Assembly (NCBI GenBank): GCA_963706605.1
Contig: OY970165.1
Location: forward strand, 2,046,001-2,110,000
Reading direction: 5' to 3'
Length of the DNA: 64,000 nucleotides
Origin: VRUE01 sp963706605
GTDB lineage: Bacteria > Actinomycetota > Thermoleophilia > Solirubrobacterales > 70-9
The notes beneath the pieces were generated by a model. The model was not told where the DNA came from. It saw nothing but the letters and a program-made list of their open reading frames with translations, and did not search any database. The position numbers were made by a program, and so were the translations under genes. Positions 1 to 8,372 of this stretch are shown here, in pieces. The number at the start of each line of letters is the position of its first letter. Position 1 is the stretch's first letter.

Positions 1-1
1 G

Positions 2-397
2 GACCGCTACGCGAACCCTTCATTTGCTGCGCCGGGCCTCAATGCCGCCTTCGAATGGGCCCGCTCGGTTTCCGACGCCCGAATAGCCACGACCAGCACC
101 CGCCAGTACCCCCTCTACGGCACCGATCTCTCCAATCGTGTCCAGTACATAGGCGAAGAGCGTCCGCACGGAGGCTTCGTGGCGCCATCCACCTGCCGTC
201 AGTGGCGCCGCCTCCTGAACGCCGGTCACTACGACTACGCGGTCGCGTCTCGCGACCGCGTAGAACCAGGCAAGCCCGCCTACCCACCATCGGCTCGCTG
301 GACCGAAGGCCCCGGCGTCACGATCATCCTCCGCAAACCCCCCACCGTCCTCTTCAAGCTCAACGGCCCCCTGGATCCATCGGCGTGTAGTCGCTGA
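2..397 (+). CDS. C-terminal part of a large unrecognised, probably membrane, protein
   Basis: The frame is open from the left edge (first full codon at base 2) and stops with TGA at 395-397, giving 131 residues without a start. The visible part is soluble and carries WARSV, IATT, YPLYGTDLSNRVQYIG, a WRRLLNAGHYDYAV stretch and a final FKLNGPLDPSAC. From memory this resembles the C-terminal soluble end of big polytopic, glycosyltransferase-like hypothetical proteins of Solirubrobacterales, but no catalytic motif is visible and I assign no function. A 13-bp perfect hairpin lies inside the frame at 235-263. lepA follows after a 186-base gap that holds a long inverted repeat. Confidence 0.6.
   Translation, partial: DRYANPSFAAPGLNAAFEWARSVSDARIATTSTRQYPLYGTDLSNRVQYIGEERPHGGFVAPSTCRQWRRLLNAGHYDYAVASRDRVEPGKPAYPPSARWTEGPGVTIILRKPPTVLFKLNGPLDPSACSR
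235..263. repeat. Perfect 13-bp inverted repeat inside a coding region
   Basis: The arms CTACGCGGTCGCG (235-247) and CGCGACCGCGTAG (251-263) are exact reverse complements separated by TCT. It is translated in frame as DYAVASRDRVE in the upstream partial gene. A 13-bp perfect dyad with a 3-nt loop is unlikely by chance in one 64-kb window and fits the general richness of palindromes here. Function unknown. Confidence 0.7.
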
Positions 398-415
398 CGA
401 CTCTTCCGCGGGTGG

Positions 416-538
416 CGTCGGGGTGGGGTGTCCTCCGCCCGCGCGGAGTCTGCGGAGGGCGAGGCTTCATCCTTGATGCTGGCTTCGCCCTGGTGCCCGG
501 AGCAGATCGCAGCGCCAGGAGGGCACCCCACCCCGACG
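416..538. repeat. Long inverted-repeat element upstream of lepA
   Basis: Arm 416-436 (CGTCGGGGTGGGGTGTCCTCC) pairs with 518-538 at 20 of 21 positions, the exception being a possible G-T pair. The 81-base interior holds further complementary pieces (GGGCGAGGC against GCTTCGCCC). The structure ends 45 bases before the lepA start and could form a large hairpin in DNA or in the lepA leader. It has the same architecture as the elements at 21259-21366, 36824-36932 and 60727-60847, although the arm sequences differ. Confidence 0.75.
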
Positions 539-583
539 ACAGGACCCGCGGTCGAGCGCGCTCGCCATACTCCGAGCCCGCCG

Positions 584-2377
<1,794 letters not shown>

Positions 2378-2398
2378 CGCCAGCAATCGGTGAATAGG

Positions 2399-2404
2399 TA
2401 GGGT
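2399..2404 (+). promoter_or_regulatory. -10-like hexamer TAGGGT before the hydratase pair
   Basis: TAGGGT ends 8 bases before ATG 2413, matching the TANNNT-to-start spacing seen at many operon heads here. It implies a leader of about two bases. No convincing -35 is visible. Confidence 0.4.
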
Positions 2405-2412
2405 TCCCGCCA

Positions 2413-2853
2413 ATGGCGATCAAGACTGAAGCAATAGGCAAGGAGTGGCCCGCGACGACGTATGAGGTGGGCAAGGAGAAGATCGGCGAGTACGCGCGGG
2501 TGATCGGAATCGAGAACCCCGTTCACTTCGACCGCGAGGCGGCCAAGGCGGCCGGCTACCGCGATGTGGTGGCGCCACCGATGTTCTGCGTCGTCTACAG
2601 CGCCCCGGCGCTGGGACCGGCGATGTTCGACCCCGAGGTCGGGATGAACTTCGCGGCGATGGTGCATGGCGGGCAGGAGTTCGAGTGGGGCGAGCCGGCC
2701 TGCTCGGGCGACGAGATCACGACCAGCGCCAAGTGCCTGAAGATCTTCGAGAAGGACGGCAAGGGCTTCTACGTCTTCGAGACCAACTCGGTCAATCAGG
2801 ACGGTGAGCAGGTCGTGCGCGGCACCTGGACCAACATCGTCAGGGGGGTATGA
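2413..2853 (+). CDS. MaoC/FAS1-like dehydratase, HadA-type subunit
   Basis: Hotdog-fold protein of 146 residues resembling the HadA (FAS1-like N-terminal) half of the actinobacterial (3R)-hydroxyacyl-ACP dehydratases. Visible family features are the NPVHFDREAAKAAGY stretch, VAPPMF and GGQEFEWGEPACSGDEIT. HadA-type subunits usually lack the full catalytic Asp/His pair and work as a heterodimer with a HadB-type subunit. That partner is encoded by the next gene, which starts two bases after this stop. The role in fatty-acid elongation or another acyl-CoA hydration is inference from the family. The head of the two-gene unit carries a TAGGGT -10-like hexamer. Confidence 0.85.
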   Translation: MAIKTEAIGKEWPATTYEVGKEKIGEYARVIGIENPVHFDREAAKAAGYRDVVAPPMFCVVYSAPALGPAMFDPEVGMNFAAMVHGGQEFEWGEPACSGDEITTSAKCLKIFEKDGKGFYVFETNSVNQDGEQVVRGTWTNIVRGV

Positions 2854-2854
2854 G

Positions 2855-3247
2855 ATGAGCGAGCTGAACGTCGGCGACCAGATTCCGGGGCTGAAGGTCA
2901 CTCCTGACAAGTACCTGCCGCACCGCTACGCGGGCGCCTCGGGTGATTTCAACCCGATCCACATCGACCCCGAGTTCGCGAAAGCGGTCGGCCTGCCGAA
3001 CACGATTCTGCACGGCCTCTACATGATGGGCCTCGTCGCCCGTGCCAACGCGGAAGCGGCCGGCGGTGACCCGCGTTCGCTGAAGCGGCTCTCCGTTCAG
3101 TTCCGGGGCATGGGCGCTCCCGAGACCGAGATCGTCGTCACCGGCACGGTCAAGTCGGCTGAGGACGACAAGGTCGTGATCGACACGGTCGCCGCTCAGG
3201 GCGAGAACCAGACGATTCGCAACGCAGAGGCCGAAGTAGCGCTGTAG
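2855..3247 (+). CDS. MaoC-like dehydratase, HadB-type catalytic subunit
   Basis: A 130-residue hotdog protein with the hydratase-2 active-site signature: ASGDFNPIHIDPEFA supplies the catalytic Asp and His, and ILHGLYMMG follows. It directly follows the HadA-like gene, as in mycobacterial hadAB, so the pair probably forms the dehydratase of a type II fatty-acid or related acyl chain cycle. ATG 2855 was chosen because the upstream extension overlaps the previous gene and does not look like hotdog sequence. The alternative is a crotonase-like enoyl-CoA hydratase acting outside fatty-acid synthesis. Confidence 0.88.
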   Translation: MSELNVGDQIPGLKVTPDKYLPHRYAGASGDFNPIHIDPEFAKAVGLPNTILHGLYMMGLVARANAEAAGGDPRSLKRLSVQFRGMGAPETEIVVTGTVKSAEDDKVVIDTVAAQGENQTIRNAEAEVAL

Positions 3248-3266
3248 GGCGATCCTGCGCGGCTCC

Positions 3267-3272
3267 TAGAAT
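3267..3272 (+). promoter_or_regulatory. -10 hexamer TAGAAT of hrcA, probable leaderless start
   Basis: TAGAAT (3267-3272) is followed by 7 bases and then ATG 3280, the geometry expected for a leaderless transcript. The upstream in-frame ATG at 3271 lies inside this hexamer, which argues for the 3280 start. I do not see a clear CIRCE palindrome here. Confidence 0.5.
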
Positions 3273-3279
3273 GGAGCCA

Positions 3280-4308
3280 ATGCTTTCCGAACGACAAGAG
3301 CTGATCCTCAGGCTGGTGGTCGATGCGCATCTGGCGTCGGGCAAGCCGGTGGCGTCAAAACCGATTGCCGAGCGGAATGAGATTGAGTGGGGATCCTCGA
3401 CCGTGCGCGCCGAGCTGGCAGCGCTCGAGGCAGCCGGTTATCTGAACCACCCGCACACCTCGGCGGGGCGGGTTCCGACCGAGGTCGGCTACCGCTACTA
3501 CGTCGATCGTCTGATGGAGGCCGGCGTGCCACAGGCCGGCGCCGGGGTCGCGCCGGAGCTCTCGCGGCTGCGGCGCGAGATCGATGAGGCGATGCGCGAG
3601 ACGACGATGGCACTGGCCCAGGTCACCGATCTGATGGCGCTCGCCACCGCGCCGCCGCCCAGCTTGGCGGCGACGATCCACCGGGTCGAGGTGCTGCGGC
3701 TTCAACCGGCTCGGGTCGTGGTCATCGCCATCGCCTCCACCGGCACTGTGGCGAGGCGCGTCTTCGACTTCGACGAACCGGTCGATCCCGGTCTGGTCGA
3801 GTGGGCCTCGAGCTACCTGAACGAGTCGCTGGCCGGGATGGGCGTGGGCGCGCGGATGATCGCCAACCGGCTCGCGGACCCCGAGCTGGGGTCGGTGGAG
3901 GCGGGCTTCGTCGCGACCCTGGGCGCGGCGTTCACCGAGCTCGAGCAGGAGGCGGGTGAGACCCTCTACATGGAGGGCGCCTCGCGCCTGCTCTCCGACG
4001 CCCACCTCGACGACCTGCCTCGCGCCGACACCCTGATGACAGCGCTGGAGCGGCGGGCTGGCATGCTGGGCATGCTGCGCTCCGCCCTCGACGAGCGCTC
4101 GGTCTTCCTCTGGATTGGCGGCGAGAACCCGCAGCCGGAGTTGCGCTCGGTCAGCGTCGTCGGCGCCAATTACGGCCTCGCGCATCGCAATCTCGGCTCG
4201 GTCGGCGTGGTCGGCCCGCTGCGGATGGACTACGCGACGGCGATCGCCTCTGTGCGCGGTGCCGCGCGCGAGCTGTCGCGCTACTGCGAGACGGTCTACG
4301 GCGGCTGA
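3280..4308 (+). CDS. hrcA: Heat-inducible transcription repressor HrcA
   Basis: HrcA represses dnaK/groE operons by binding CIRCE and is stabilised by GroEL. The 342-residue product starts with a winged helix (LSERQELILRLVVDAHLASGKPV, WGSSTVRAELAALEAAGYL) and the typical HTSAGRVPTEVGYRYYVD motif. GAF-like and dimerisation regions follow, ending in VVGPLRMDYATAIASV. The start is placed at ATG 3280 rather than 3271 because of the -10-like element. dnaJ follows after six bases, an arrangement common in actinobacteria, so hrcA and dnaJ are probably co-transcribed. Confidence 0.96.
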   Translation: MLSERQELILRLVVDAHLASGKPVASKPIAERNEIEWGSSTVRAELAALEAAGYLNHPHTSAGRVPTEVGYRYYVDRLMEAGVPQAGAGVAPELSRLRREIDEAMRETTMALAQVTDLMALATAPPPSLAATIHRVEVLRLQPARVVVIAIASTGTVARRVFDFDEPVDPGLVEWASSYLNESLAGMGVGARMIANRLADPELGSVEAGFVATLGAAFTELEQEAGETLYMEGASRLLSDAHLDDLPRADTLMTALERRAGMLGMLRSALDERSVFLWIGGENPQPELRSVSVVGANYGLAHRNLGSVGVVGPLRMDYATAIASVRGAARELSRYCETVYGG

Positions 4309-4314
4309 ACGCAG

Positions 4315-4980
4315 ATGCCGCGCGACTACTACGAGGTGCTCGGTGTCGGGCGCGACGCCAACAAAGCCGAGGTGAAGACCGCCTTCCGTCGCCTCGCCCG
4401 TGAGCTGCACCCCGACGTCAACGATCACGACCCCGAGGCGGAGGAGAAGTTCAAGGCAGCGGCGGAAGCCTATGAGGTGCTCTCCGACCCCGAGCGGCGC
4501 CAGGTTTACGACCGTTATGGACACGACGGCCTGCGCTCGGGCGCCGCCGCTGCCGGTGGCGGCTACAGCTCGGTCGAGGACATCTTCCAGGCCTTCTTCG
4601 GCGGCAGCTTCGGCTTCGAGGTGCGGCGCGGGCCGATGCGTGGCCAGGACCTGATCCACACGGTGGAGATCTCGGCCGTGGACGCGATGCTGGGGGCCAA
4701 GGTCATGATCCCCAGCCACGAGGGTGAGCGGGGGATCGAGCTGCCGGCGGGTACCCAGCCCGGCACCCAGTTCGCGCTGCGTGGCCACGGGATGCCCGGC
4801 GCCAACGGTGGTCCGCCCGGCGATCTGGTGATCGCGGTCCAGGTGATCGTCCCGGGAGAGCTGTCCGATGAGCAGCGCGAGCTGGCCGAGAAGTTGGGGG
4901 AGACGCTGGAGGCGCACAACCTCAGGTCTGAGCAGGGCGGCGAGAGCTTCTTCTCGCGGATGCGCAGAGCCTTCGGTTGA
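4315..4980 (+). CDS. dnaJ: Short DnaJ-family co-chaperone without zinc finger
   Basis: Residues 1-68 form a clear J domain (DYYEVLGVGRDAN, FRRLARELHPDVN with the HPD triad, YEVLSDPERRQVYDRYG), so it should stimulate DnaK ATPase. A short Gly/Phe linker and one beta-sandwich client-binding region follow (MRGQDLIHTVEISAVDAMLGAK, GHGMPG, GDLVIAVQV). At 221 residues it is far shorter than a type I DnaJ (about 375). None of the four CxxCxGxG zinc-binding repeats is present, so it is type II/CbpA-like by architecture although its position behind hrcA is that of dnaJ2. The frame shows no break. prmA overlaps its stop (TTGA). Confidence 0.92.
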   Translation: MPRDYYEVLGVGRDANKAEVKTAFRRLARELHPDVNDHDPEAEEKFKAAAEAYEVLSDPERRQVYDRYGHDGLRSGAAAAGGGYSSVEDIFQAFFGGSFGFEVRRGPMRGQDLIHTVEISAVDAMLGAKVMIPSHEGERGIELPAGTQPGTQFALRGHGMPGANGGPPGDLVIAVQVIVPGELSDEQRELAEKLGETLEAHNLRSEQGGESFFSRMRRAFG

Positions 4981-5858
4981 TTCGCCTTGCCGTCAGGTGC
5001 TCACCGGAGCAAGCAGATTGCGTCCTCGCTGAGCTGACGGTTCTTGCCCCGAACGGGGTCGAGGAGGAGCGTGGTCCGGGCTACGTCGAGTACGCGATCT
5101 ACGGCGGCGAGGGTGAGCTGCCGGAGCTGGGAGAGATCGAGGCCGCGGCCGGCGATGGACTGGTCGAGCTGGTTGCGACTGAGGTCCCCGATGACTGGGC
5201 CGACCGCTGGCAGGACTTCCACAAGCCGCTCATGGTCGGCGAGCGGCTCTGGTTGCGCCCGTCGTGGGAGCAGCCACGCGAGGGTGCGATCGACCTCGTC
5301 GTCGATCCGGGGCGCGCCTTCGGCACCGGCGCCCACCCGACCACGCGCCTCTGCTTGGAGCTGCTGCTCGAGCTGGAGGAGCGCGGCGAGGCCAGCGGTT
5401 CGCTGACCGACCTGGGCACTGGCTCGGGTGTTCTGGCAATCGCCGCCGCGAAGCTTGGCTGGTCGCCGGTGCAGGGCTACGACCACGAGCCTGTCTCGCT
5501 CGAAGCTGCGTCCGCCAACGCCGAGGCCAACGACGTTACGATCGAGCTCGGGTGCACCAACTTGCGGGAGGCCCTGCCTGACCTTGCCCCAACCGTTGTA
5601 GCCAACCTGACCGCCCCCGTGTTGAAAGCGATCGCCGCGCGGCTCGCGAACGAGGGAGGGACGCGGGGGAGGGGTCGCCGGAGCCTCCCCGCTGTTGCTC
5701 CGCCGACCCCTCCCCCGTGGCCCTCCGCACTGGTCTGCTCGGGCCTGCTTCCCACGGAGCTGGACGAGATTGCCACCGCGTTCGGTGCAGCCGGCCTAAG
5801 CGAGACCGAGCGGCGTACCGATGGCGATTGGGCGGCTCTGCTGTTGCGTCAGCCGTAG
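4977..5858 (+). CDS. prmA: Ribosomal protein L11 methyltransferase, with an in-frame repeat insertion
   Basis: PrmA trimethylates ribosomal protein L11 using S-adenosylmethionine. The family's WQDFHKPLMVG, DPGRAFGTGAHPTTRLCLELL and SAM motif DLGTGSGVLAIAAAKLG are present, as is VVANLTAPVL, the variant of the usual N-I-L motif. Between ARLA and ALVCSGLL lie about 26 residues (roughly NEGGTRGRGR to PTPPPWPSA), where homologues have only a handful. This stretch is encoded by a near-perfect inverted repeat at 5664-5717, so an element seems to have entered the gene in frame. It starts at TTG 4977, overlapping the dnaJ stop. Fold and end are intact, so the enzyme may still work. Confidence 0.93.
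   Translation: MIRLAVRCSPEQADCVLAELTVLAPNGVEEERGPGYVEYAIYGGEGELPELGEIEAAAGDGLVELVATEVPDDWADRWQDFHKPLMVGERLWLRPSWEQPREGAIDLVVDPGRAFGTGAHPTTRLCLELLLELEERGEASGSLTDLGTGSGVLAIAAAKLGWSPVQGYDHEPVSLEAASANAEANDVTIELGCTNLREALPDLAPTVVANLTAPVLKAIAARLANEGGTRGRGRRSLPAVAPPTPPPWPSALVCSGLLPTELDEIATAFGAAGLSETERRTDGDWAALLLRQP
5664..5717. repeat. Inverted repeat inserted in frame within prmA
   Basis: The arms 5664-5683 and 5698-5717 match at 19 of 20 positions (CGGGGGAGGGGTCGCCGGAG against its complement), with a 14-base loop. Weaker complementarity extends outward (GAGGGAGGGA against GGCCCTCC), giving an element of about 80 bases. It encodes the extra Gly/Arg/Pro-rich segment of PrmA and keeps the reading frame. 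Confidence 0.75.
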
Positions 5859-5862
5859 CGGA

Positions 5863-5868
5863 TATCTT
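5863..5868 (+). promoter_or_regulatory. -10 hexamer TATCTT, leaderless start of the DUF2269-like gene
   Basis: TATCTT ends 7 bases before ATG 5876, in a short gap after prmA. Same geometry as at hrcA and uvrA. Confidence 0.4.
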
Positions 5869-5875
5869 TCCGCCG

Positions 5876-6364
5876 ATGTTGGCGACGATCGTGGACCCGG
5901 GCTACAAGATCGCGTTGTTCCTGCACATCCTGGCGGTTGTGCTTGCCTTCGGCCCGACCTTCGGCTACGGGATCTTCATCGCTGCGGCTGAGGGGAGCGC
6001 TCCGAGGAGCGTGCCCACGGTGCTGCGCGGTGTGCAGATGGTCGATCGCTACCTGGTGCAGCCGGGGCTGATCGTCCTCCTGTTGGCCGGGATCTATCTG
6101 CTGGCTGACGGGCCATGGAAGGCGGGCGACGCGTTCATCAGCGTCGGTTTCCTCGCGATCATCGTTCTCTTTGGTCTCTCGCACGCCTTCTTCCGGCCGC
6201 AGACCGCCAAGGCGCTGGAGCTGGCCGAGCGCGATCTCCGCTCTGGGGACACGCTCAGCGCCGAGTACGAAGCCGTCTCGGAGAGGCTGGCGAACGTCGG
6301 CAAACTGGCCGGCCTGATCGTCGCTGTCGCGATCTTCTTCATGGCGTACAAACCATTTCTGTAG
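5876..6364 (+). CDS. DUF2269-like integral membrane protein
   Basis: Predicted 162-residue membrane protein with about four hydrophobic helices: YKIALFLHILAVVLAFGPTF, LVQPGLIVLLLAGIYLLADG, FISVGFLAIIVLFGLSHAFF and LAGLIVAVAIFFMAYKPF. The first helix with its conserved His and the charged loop RPQTAKALELAERDL resemble DUF2269 proteins, whose function is unknown to me. The ATG 5876 start gives a first helix directly after a short N-terminus and fits the -10-like hexamer. murI starts 20 bases after its stop, so they may be co-transcribed. Assignment to DUF2269 is from memory of the family pattern. Confidence 0.75.
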   Translation: MLATIVDPGYKIALFLHILAVVLAFGPTFGYGIFIAAAEGSAPRSVPTVLRGVQMVDRYLVQPGLIVLLLAGIYLLADGPWKAGDAFISVGFLAIIVLFGLSHAFFRPQTAKALELAERDLRSGDTLSAEYEAVSERLANVGKLAGLIVAVAIFFMAYKPFL

Positions 6365-6384
6365 ACGCCTCTCAGTCGGTCGCG

Positions 6385-7182
6385 ATGTTCGACTCCGGGG
6401 TCGGCGGGCTCACGGTTCTGCACGAGTGCCTGGTCTCGCTGCCGGAGGAGGATTTTGTCTACCTCGGCGACACGGCGATGTTCCCGTACGGGACGCGTGA
6501 TCCCGAGCGGTTGCGAGAGCGGATCCGGGCGATCGCGACGCTGTTGCTCGACGACGGCGCGAAGCTGCTTGTGATCGCCTGCAACACGGCGACCTCGATC
6601 GGAGAGGACGTGGCGCGTGAGGTTGCCGCGGAGTACGGGGTGGAGGTGGTTCCCGTGGTCGAGCCGCAGGCCGAGATCGCCGCCGCGATCACCGACAGCG
6701 GCCGGGTCGGCGTGCTGGCCACGCCAAATACGATCGCGAGCGGCGCCTATCGCCGGGGCCTCGAAGGACAGGGTCGGACGCTCGAGGTGACCGAAGTCGA
6801 GGCGCCGAACCTGGCGCCGTTCATCCAGGACGGCTCTCCCTTTGAGCAGAGCGTGCTGGACATGGCGCGCGCCTACTGCGCGCCTCTGAAGCGGGCCGAG
6901 GTCGACACCCTGATCCTCGGTTGCACCCACTACCCGCTGGTCGCCCCGATGCTGCAGCGGATCCTCGGTCGCGACGTGCGCCTGGTCAGTGGCGGCCACG
7001 CGGTCGCGGCGGCCGTGCAAAGGACGCTCGTATCGGCGGGTTTGGCGCGGCCCGTGGACGGCGAAGGCGAGTACCGCTTCCTCTGCAGCGGTGACGTCGA
7101 GTCCTTCCGCGAGCTGGGCACCCGTTTCCTGCAGATGCCGCTCGGCGAGGTCGAACGGGTCGACCTTCCCGGCTCTTGCTGA
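6385..7182 (+). CDS. murI: Glutamate racemase
   Basis: MurI interconverts L- and D-glutamate for peptidoglycan synthesis. Family motifs are complete: MFDSGVGGLTVL at the N-terminus, YLGDTAMFPYG, the first catalytic cysteine in VIACNTATS, VVPVVEPQAE, GVLATPNTI and the second catalytic cysteine in LILGCTHYPLV. Length is 265 residues, normal for the family. The frame is open upstream through the preceding gene, but ATG 6385 gives the standard N-terminus. A vapBC module follows after about 120 bases. Confidence 0.95.
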   Translation: MFDSGVGGLTVLHECLVSLPEEDFVYLGDTAMFPYGTRDPERLRERIRAIATLLLDDGAKLLVIACNTATSIGEDVAREVAAEYGVEVVPVVEPQAEIAAAITDSGRVGVLATPNTIASGAYRRGLEGQGRTLEVTEVEAPNLAPFIQDGSPFEQSVLDMARAYCAPLKRAEVDTLILGCTHYPLVAPMLQRILGRDVRLVSGGHAVAAAVQRTLVSAGLARPVDGEGEYRFLCSGDVESFRELGTRFLQMPLGEVERVDLPGSC

Positions 7183-7285
7183 GATTCCTGGCAGAGAATT
7201 CTCAGATTCGACACTTTCATCGGCCCACGCGTGACGGCTGACCTGCCAGCCTGCCGACATGGAGCTAGTTACATCTGGCAATACC

Positions 7286-7294
7286 GTATATACT
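7286..7294 (+). promoter_or_regulatory. Promoter/operator region of vapBC
   Basis: An AT-rich island in otherwise GC-rich DNA holds the palindrome GTATATAC (7286-7293) and a good -10 match TATACT (7289-7294), ending 6 bases before the GTG start at 7301. The overlap of palindrome and -10 suits autoregulation by the VapB ribbon-helix-helix protein. That role is inference. Confidence 0.4.
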
Positions 7295-7300
7295 CCTCCC

Positions 7301-7528
7301 GTGGCCAAGGTGATGATCTCAATGCCCGACGACCTGCTCGAGCGGCTCGACGTTCAGGCACGAGCCAATCGCGAGACCCGCAGCGGTTTCCTGCGCCGCC
7401 TCGCCGAGCGCGAGCTCGACGCCGAACATGGACTCAAGCGGAAAGAGCTCGAAGATCTCCTCGGCCCTCCAGTGGATCTCGGTGGCGACGCCGCCCGGTT
7501 GATCCGCGAAGACCGCGAATCTCACTGA
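7301..7528 (+). CDS. vapB: VapB-like ribbon-helix-helix antitoxin
   Basis: A 75-residue protein with a ribbon-helix-helix N-terminus (AKVMISMPDDLLERLDVQARAN, then RSGFLRRLAERELD). The acidic C-terminal segment would wrap the toxin. It is followed after two bases by a PIN-domain gene, the classical type II antitoxin-toxin order, and RHH antitoxins usually repress their own promoter. GTG 7301 was chosen because it begins the RHH strand and sits just after the AT-rich promoter/operator. The longer frame from ATG 7259 would run through the promoter. Confidence 0.85.
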   Translation: MAKVMISMPDDLLERLDVQARANRETRSGFLRRLAERELDAEHGLKRKELEDLLGPPVDLGGDAARLIREDRESH

Positions 7529-7530
7529 TC

Positions 7531-7935
7531 GTGTTCTTGCTCGACGCAAGCGTCTGGATCGCTGCGAAGGACTCCAAGGATCGCTATTTCGAGGCTGCCC
7601 GCCCACTCGTCTTGGACTCCACGCGGCCTGTCGCGGCACTGGACCTGACTCTCTACGAGACGGCGAACGTGGTCGCTGCTCGTTGGGGCCGGCCCGATAT
7701 AGCGAAGGATCTCTGCAGCACCATCCTCGCGCGCTGCGGCGACCCCGTACTGCCGGTCGATGCCGATCTGGTCGATTCCGCTATCGATATTGCCGCCGAG
7801 CACAGCCTCACCGTCTATGACGCCACCTACGTCGCTGCGGCTCGTCGCTTCGACTGGACCCTGGTCAGCACCGATATCGCCGATCTGGTCTCCAAGGGGC
7901 TGGCAGTGGCGCCCGACGCCGCCGACTACCCTTAG
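7531..7935 (+). CDS. vapC: VapC-like PIN-domain ribonuclease toxin
   Basis: A PIN-domain protein of 134 residues starting at GTG 7531. Acidic metal-binding positions are visible: LLDASVWIAA (first Asp), ALDLTLYETANVV (Glu), TVYDATYVAAAR (Asp) and LVSTDIADL (last Asp). VapC toxins cleave tRNA or rRNA and are inhibited by the cognate antitoxin encoded immediately upstream. The active site appears complete. The module sits between murI and yqeY, inside a conserved housekeeping neighbourhood, which suggests later acquisition. Confidence 0.88.
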   Translation: MFLLDASVWIAAKDSKDRYFEAARPLVLDSTRPVAALDLTLYETANVVAARWGRPDIAKDLCSTILARCGDPVLPVDADLVDSAIDIAAEHSLTVYDATYVAAARRFDWTLVSTDIADLVSKGLAVAPDAADYP

Positions 7936-7940
7936 AGGCG

Positions 7941-8372
7941 ATGAGCGTTCTCGAGCAGGTACAGGCAGACGTGCGCACCGCGATGAAGGCGGGCGAGCGT
8001 GAGCGTGTCGCGGCGCTGCGGATGATCGTCGACTCGCTGCAGCAGGACGCGAAGCTGGGCAAGGGCGACGAGGTGGCGGTGCTGCAGCGGGAGCGCAAGA
8101 AACGGCTCGAGGCGGCGGAGGCCTATGACGAGGCGGGCCGGACCGAGCAGACAGCGGCCGAGCGTTTCGAGGCAGAGCTGATCGAGGCCTACCTGCCCCA
8201 GCAGCTCTCCGACGAGGAGCTTGCCGAGCTGGTCGAGGCGGCGATCGCCGAGACCGGTGCTGTCGAGCAGAAGCAGATGGGTCAGGTGATGTCGGCGCTG
8301 ATGCCGAAGGTCGGCGGGCGAGCCGACGGCAAGCGGATCAGCACGGCGGTGCGAGAGAAACTTGGCTCGTAG
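7941..8372 (+). CDS. GatB/YqeY family protein
   Basis: A 143-residue YqeY-like protein, homologous to the C-terminal tRNA-binding domain of GatB. Recognisable features are the N-terminal helices with RVAALRMIVDSLQQ, the charged middle (RKKRLEAAEAYDEAGR), EAYLPQQLSDEEL and the final MGQVMSALMPKVGGRADGKRIS. It starts six bases after vapC and overlaps phoH by 11 bases. YqeY proteins commonly sit beside phoH-ybeY-era or rpsU-dnaG, but their exact role is not settled. Confidence 0.93.
   Translation: MSVLEQVQADVRTAMKAGERERVAALRMIVDSLQQDAKLGKGDEVAVLQRERKKRLEAAEAYDEAGRTEQTAAERFEAELIEAYLPQQLSDEELAELVEAAIAETGAVEQKQMGQVMSALMPKVGGRADGKRISTAVREKLGS

Noticed and set aside
428..583. Extended N-terminus of LepA from 428
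   Set aside because: The extra residues come from the inverted-repeat element, have no LepA counterpart, and ATG 584 gives the standard N-terminus.
7179..7205. CTGAGA...TCTCAG hairpin after murI as an intrinsic terminator
   Set aside because: Only six base pairs, no T-run, and the inner part is just the GAGAATTCTC palindrome.
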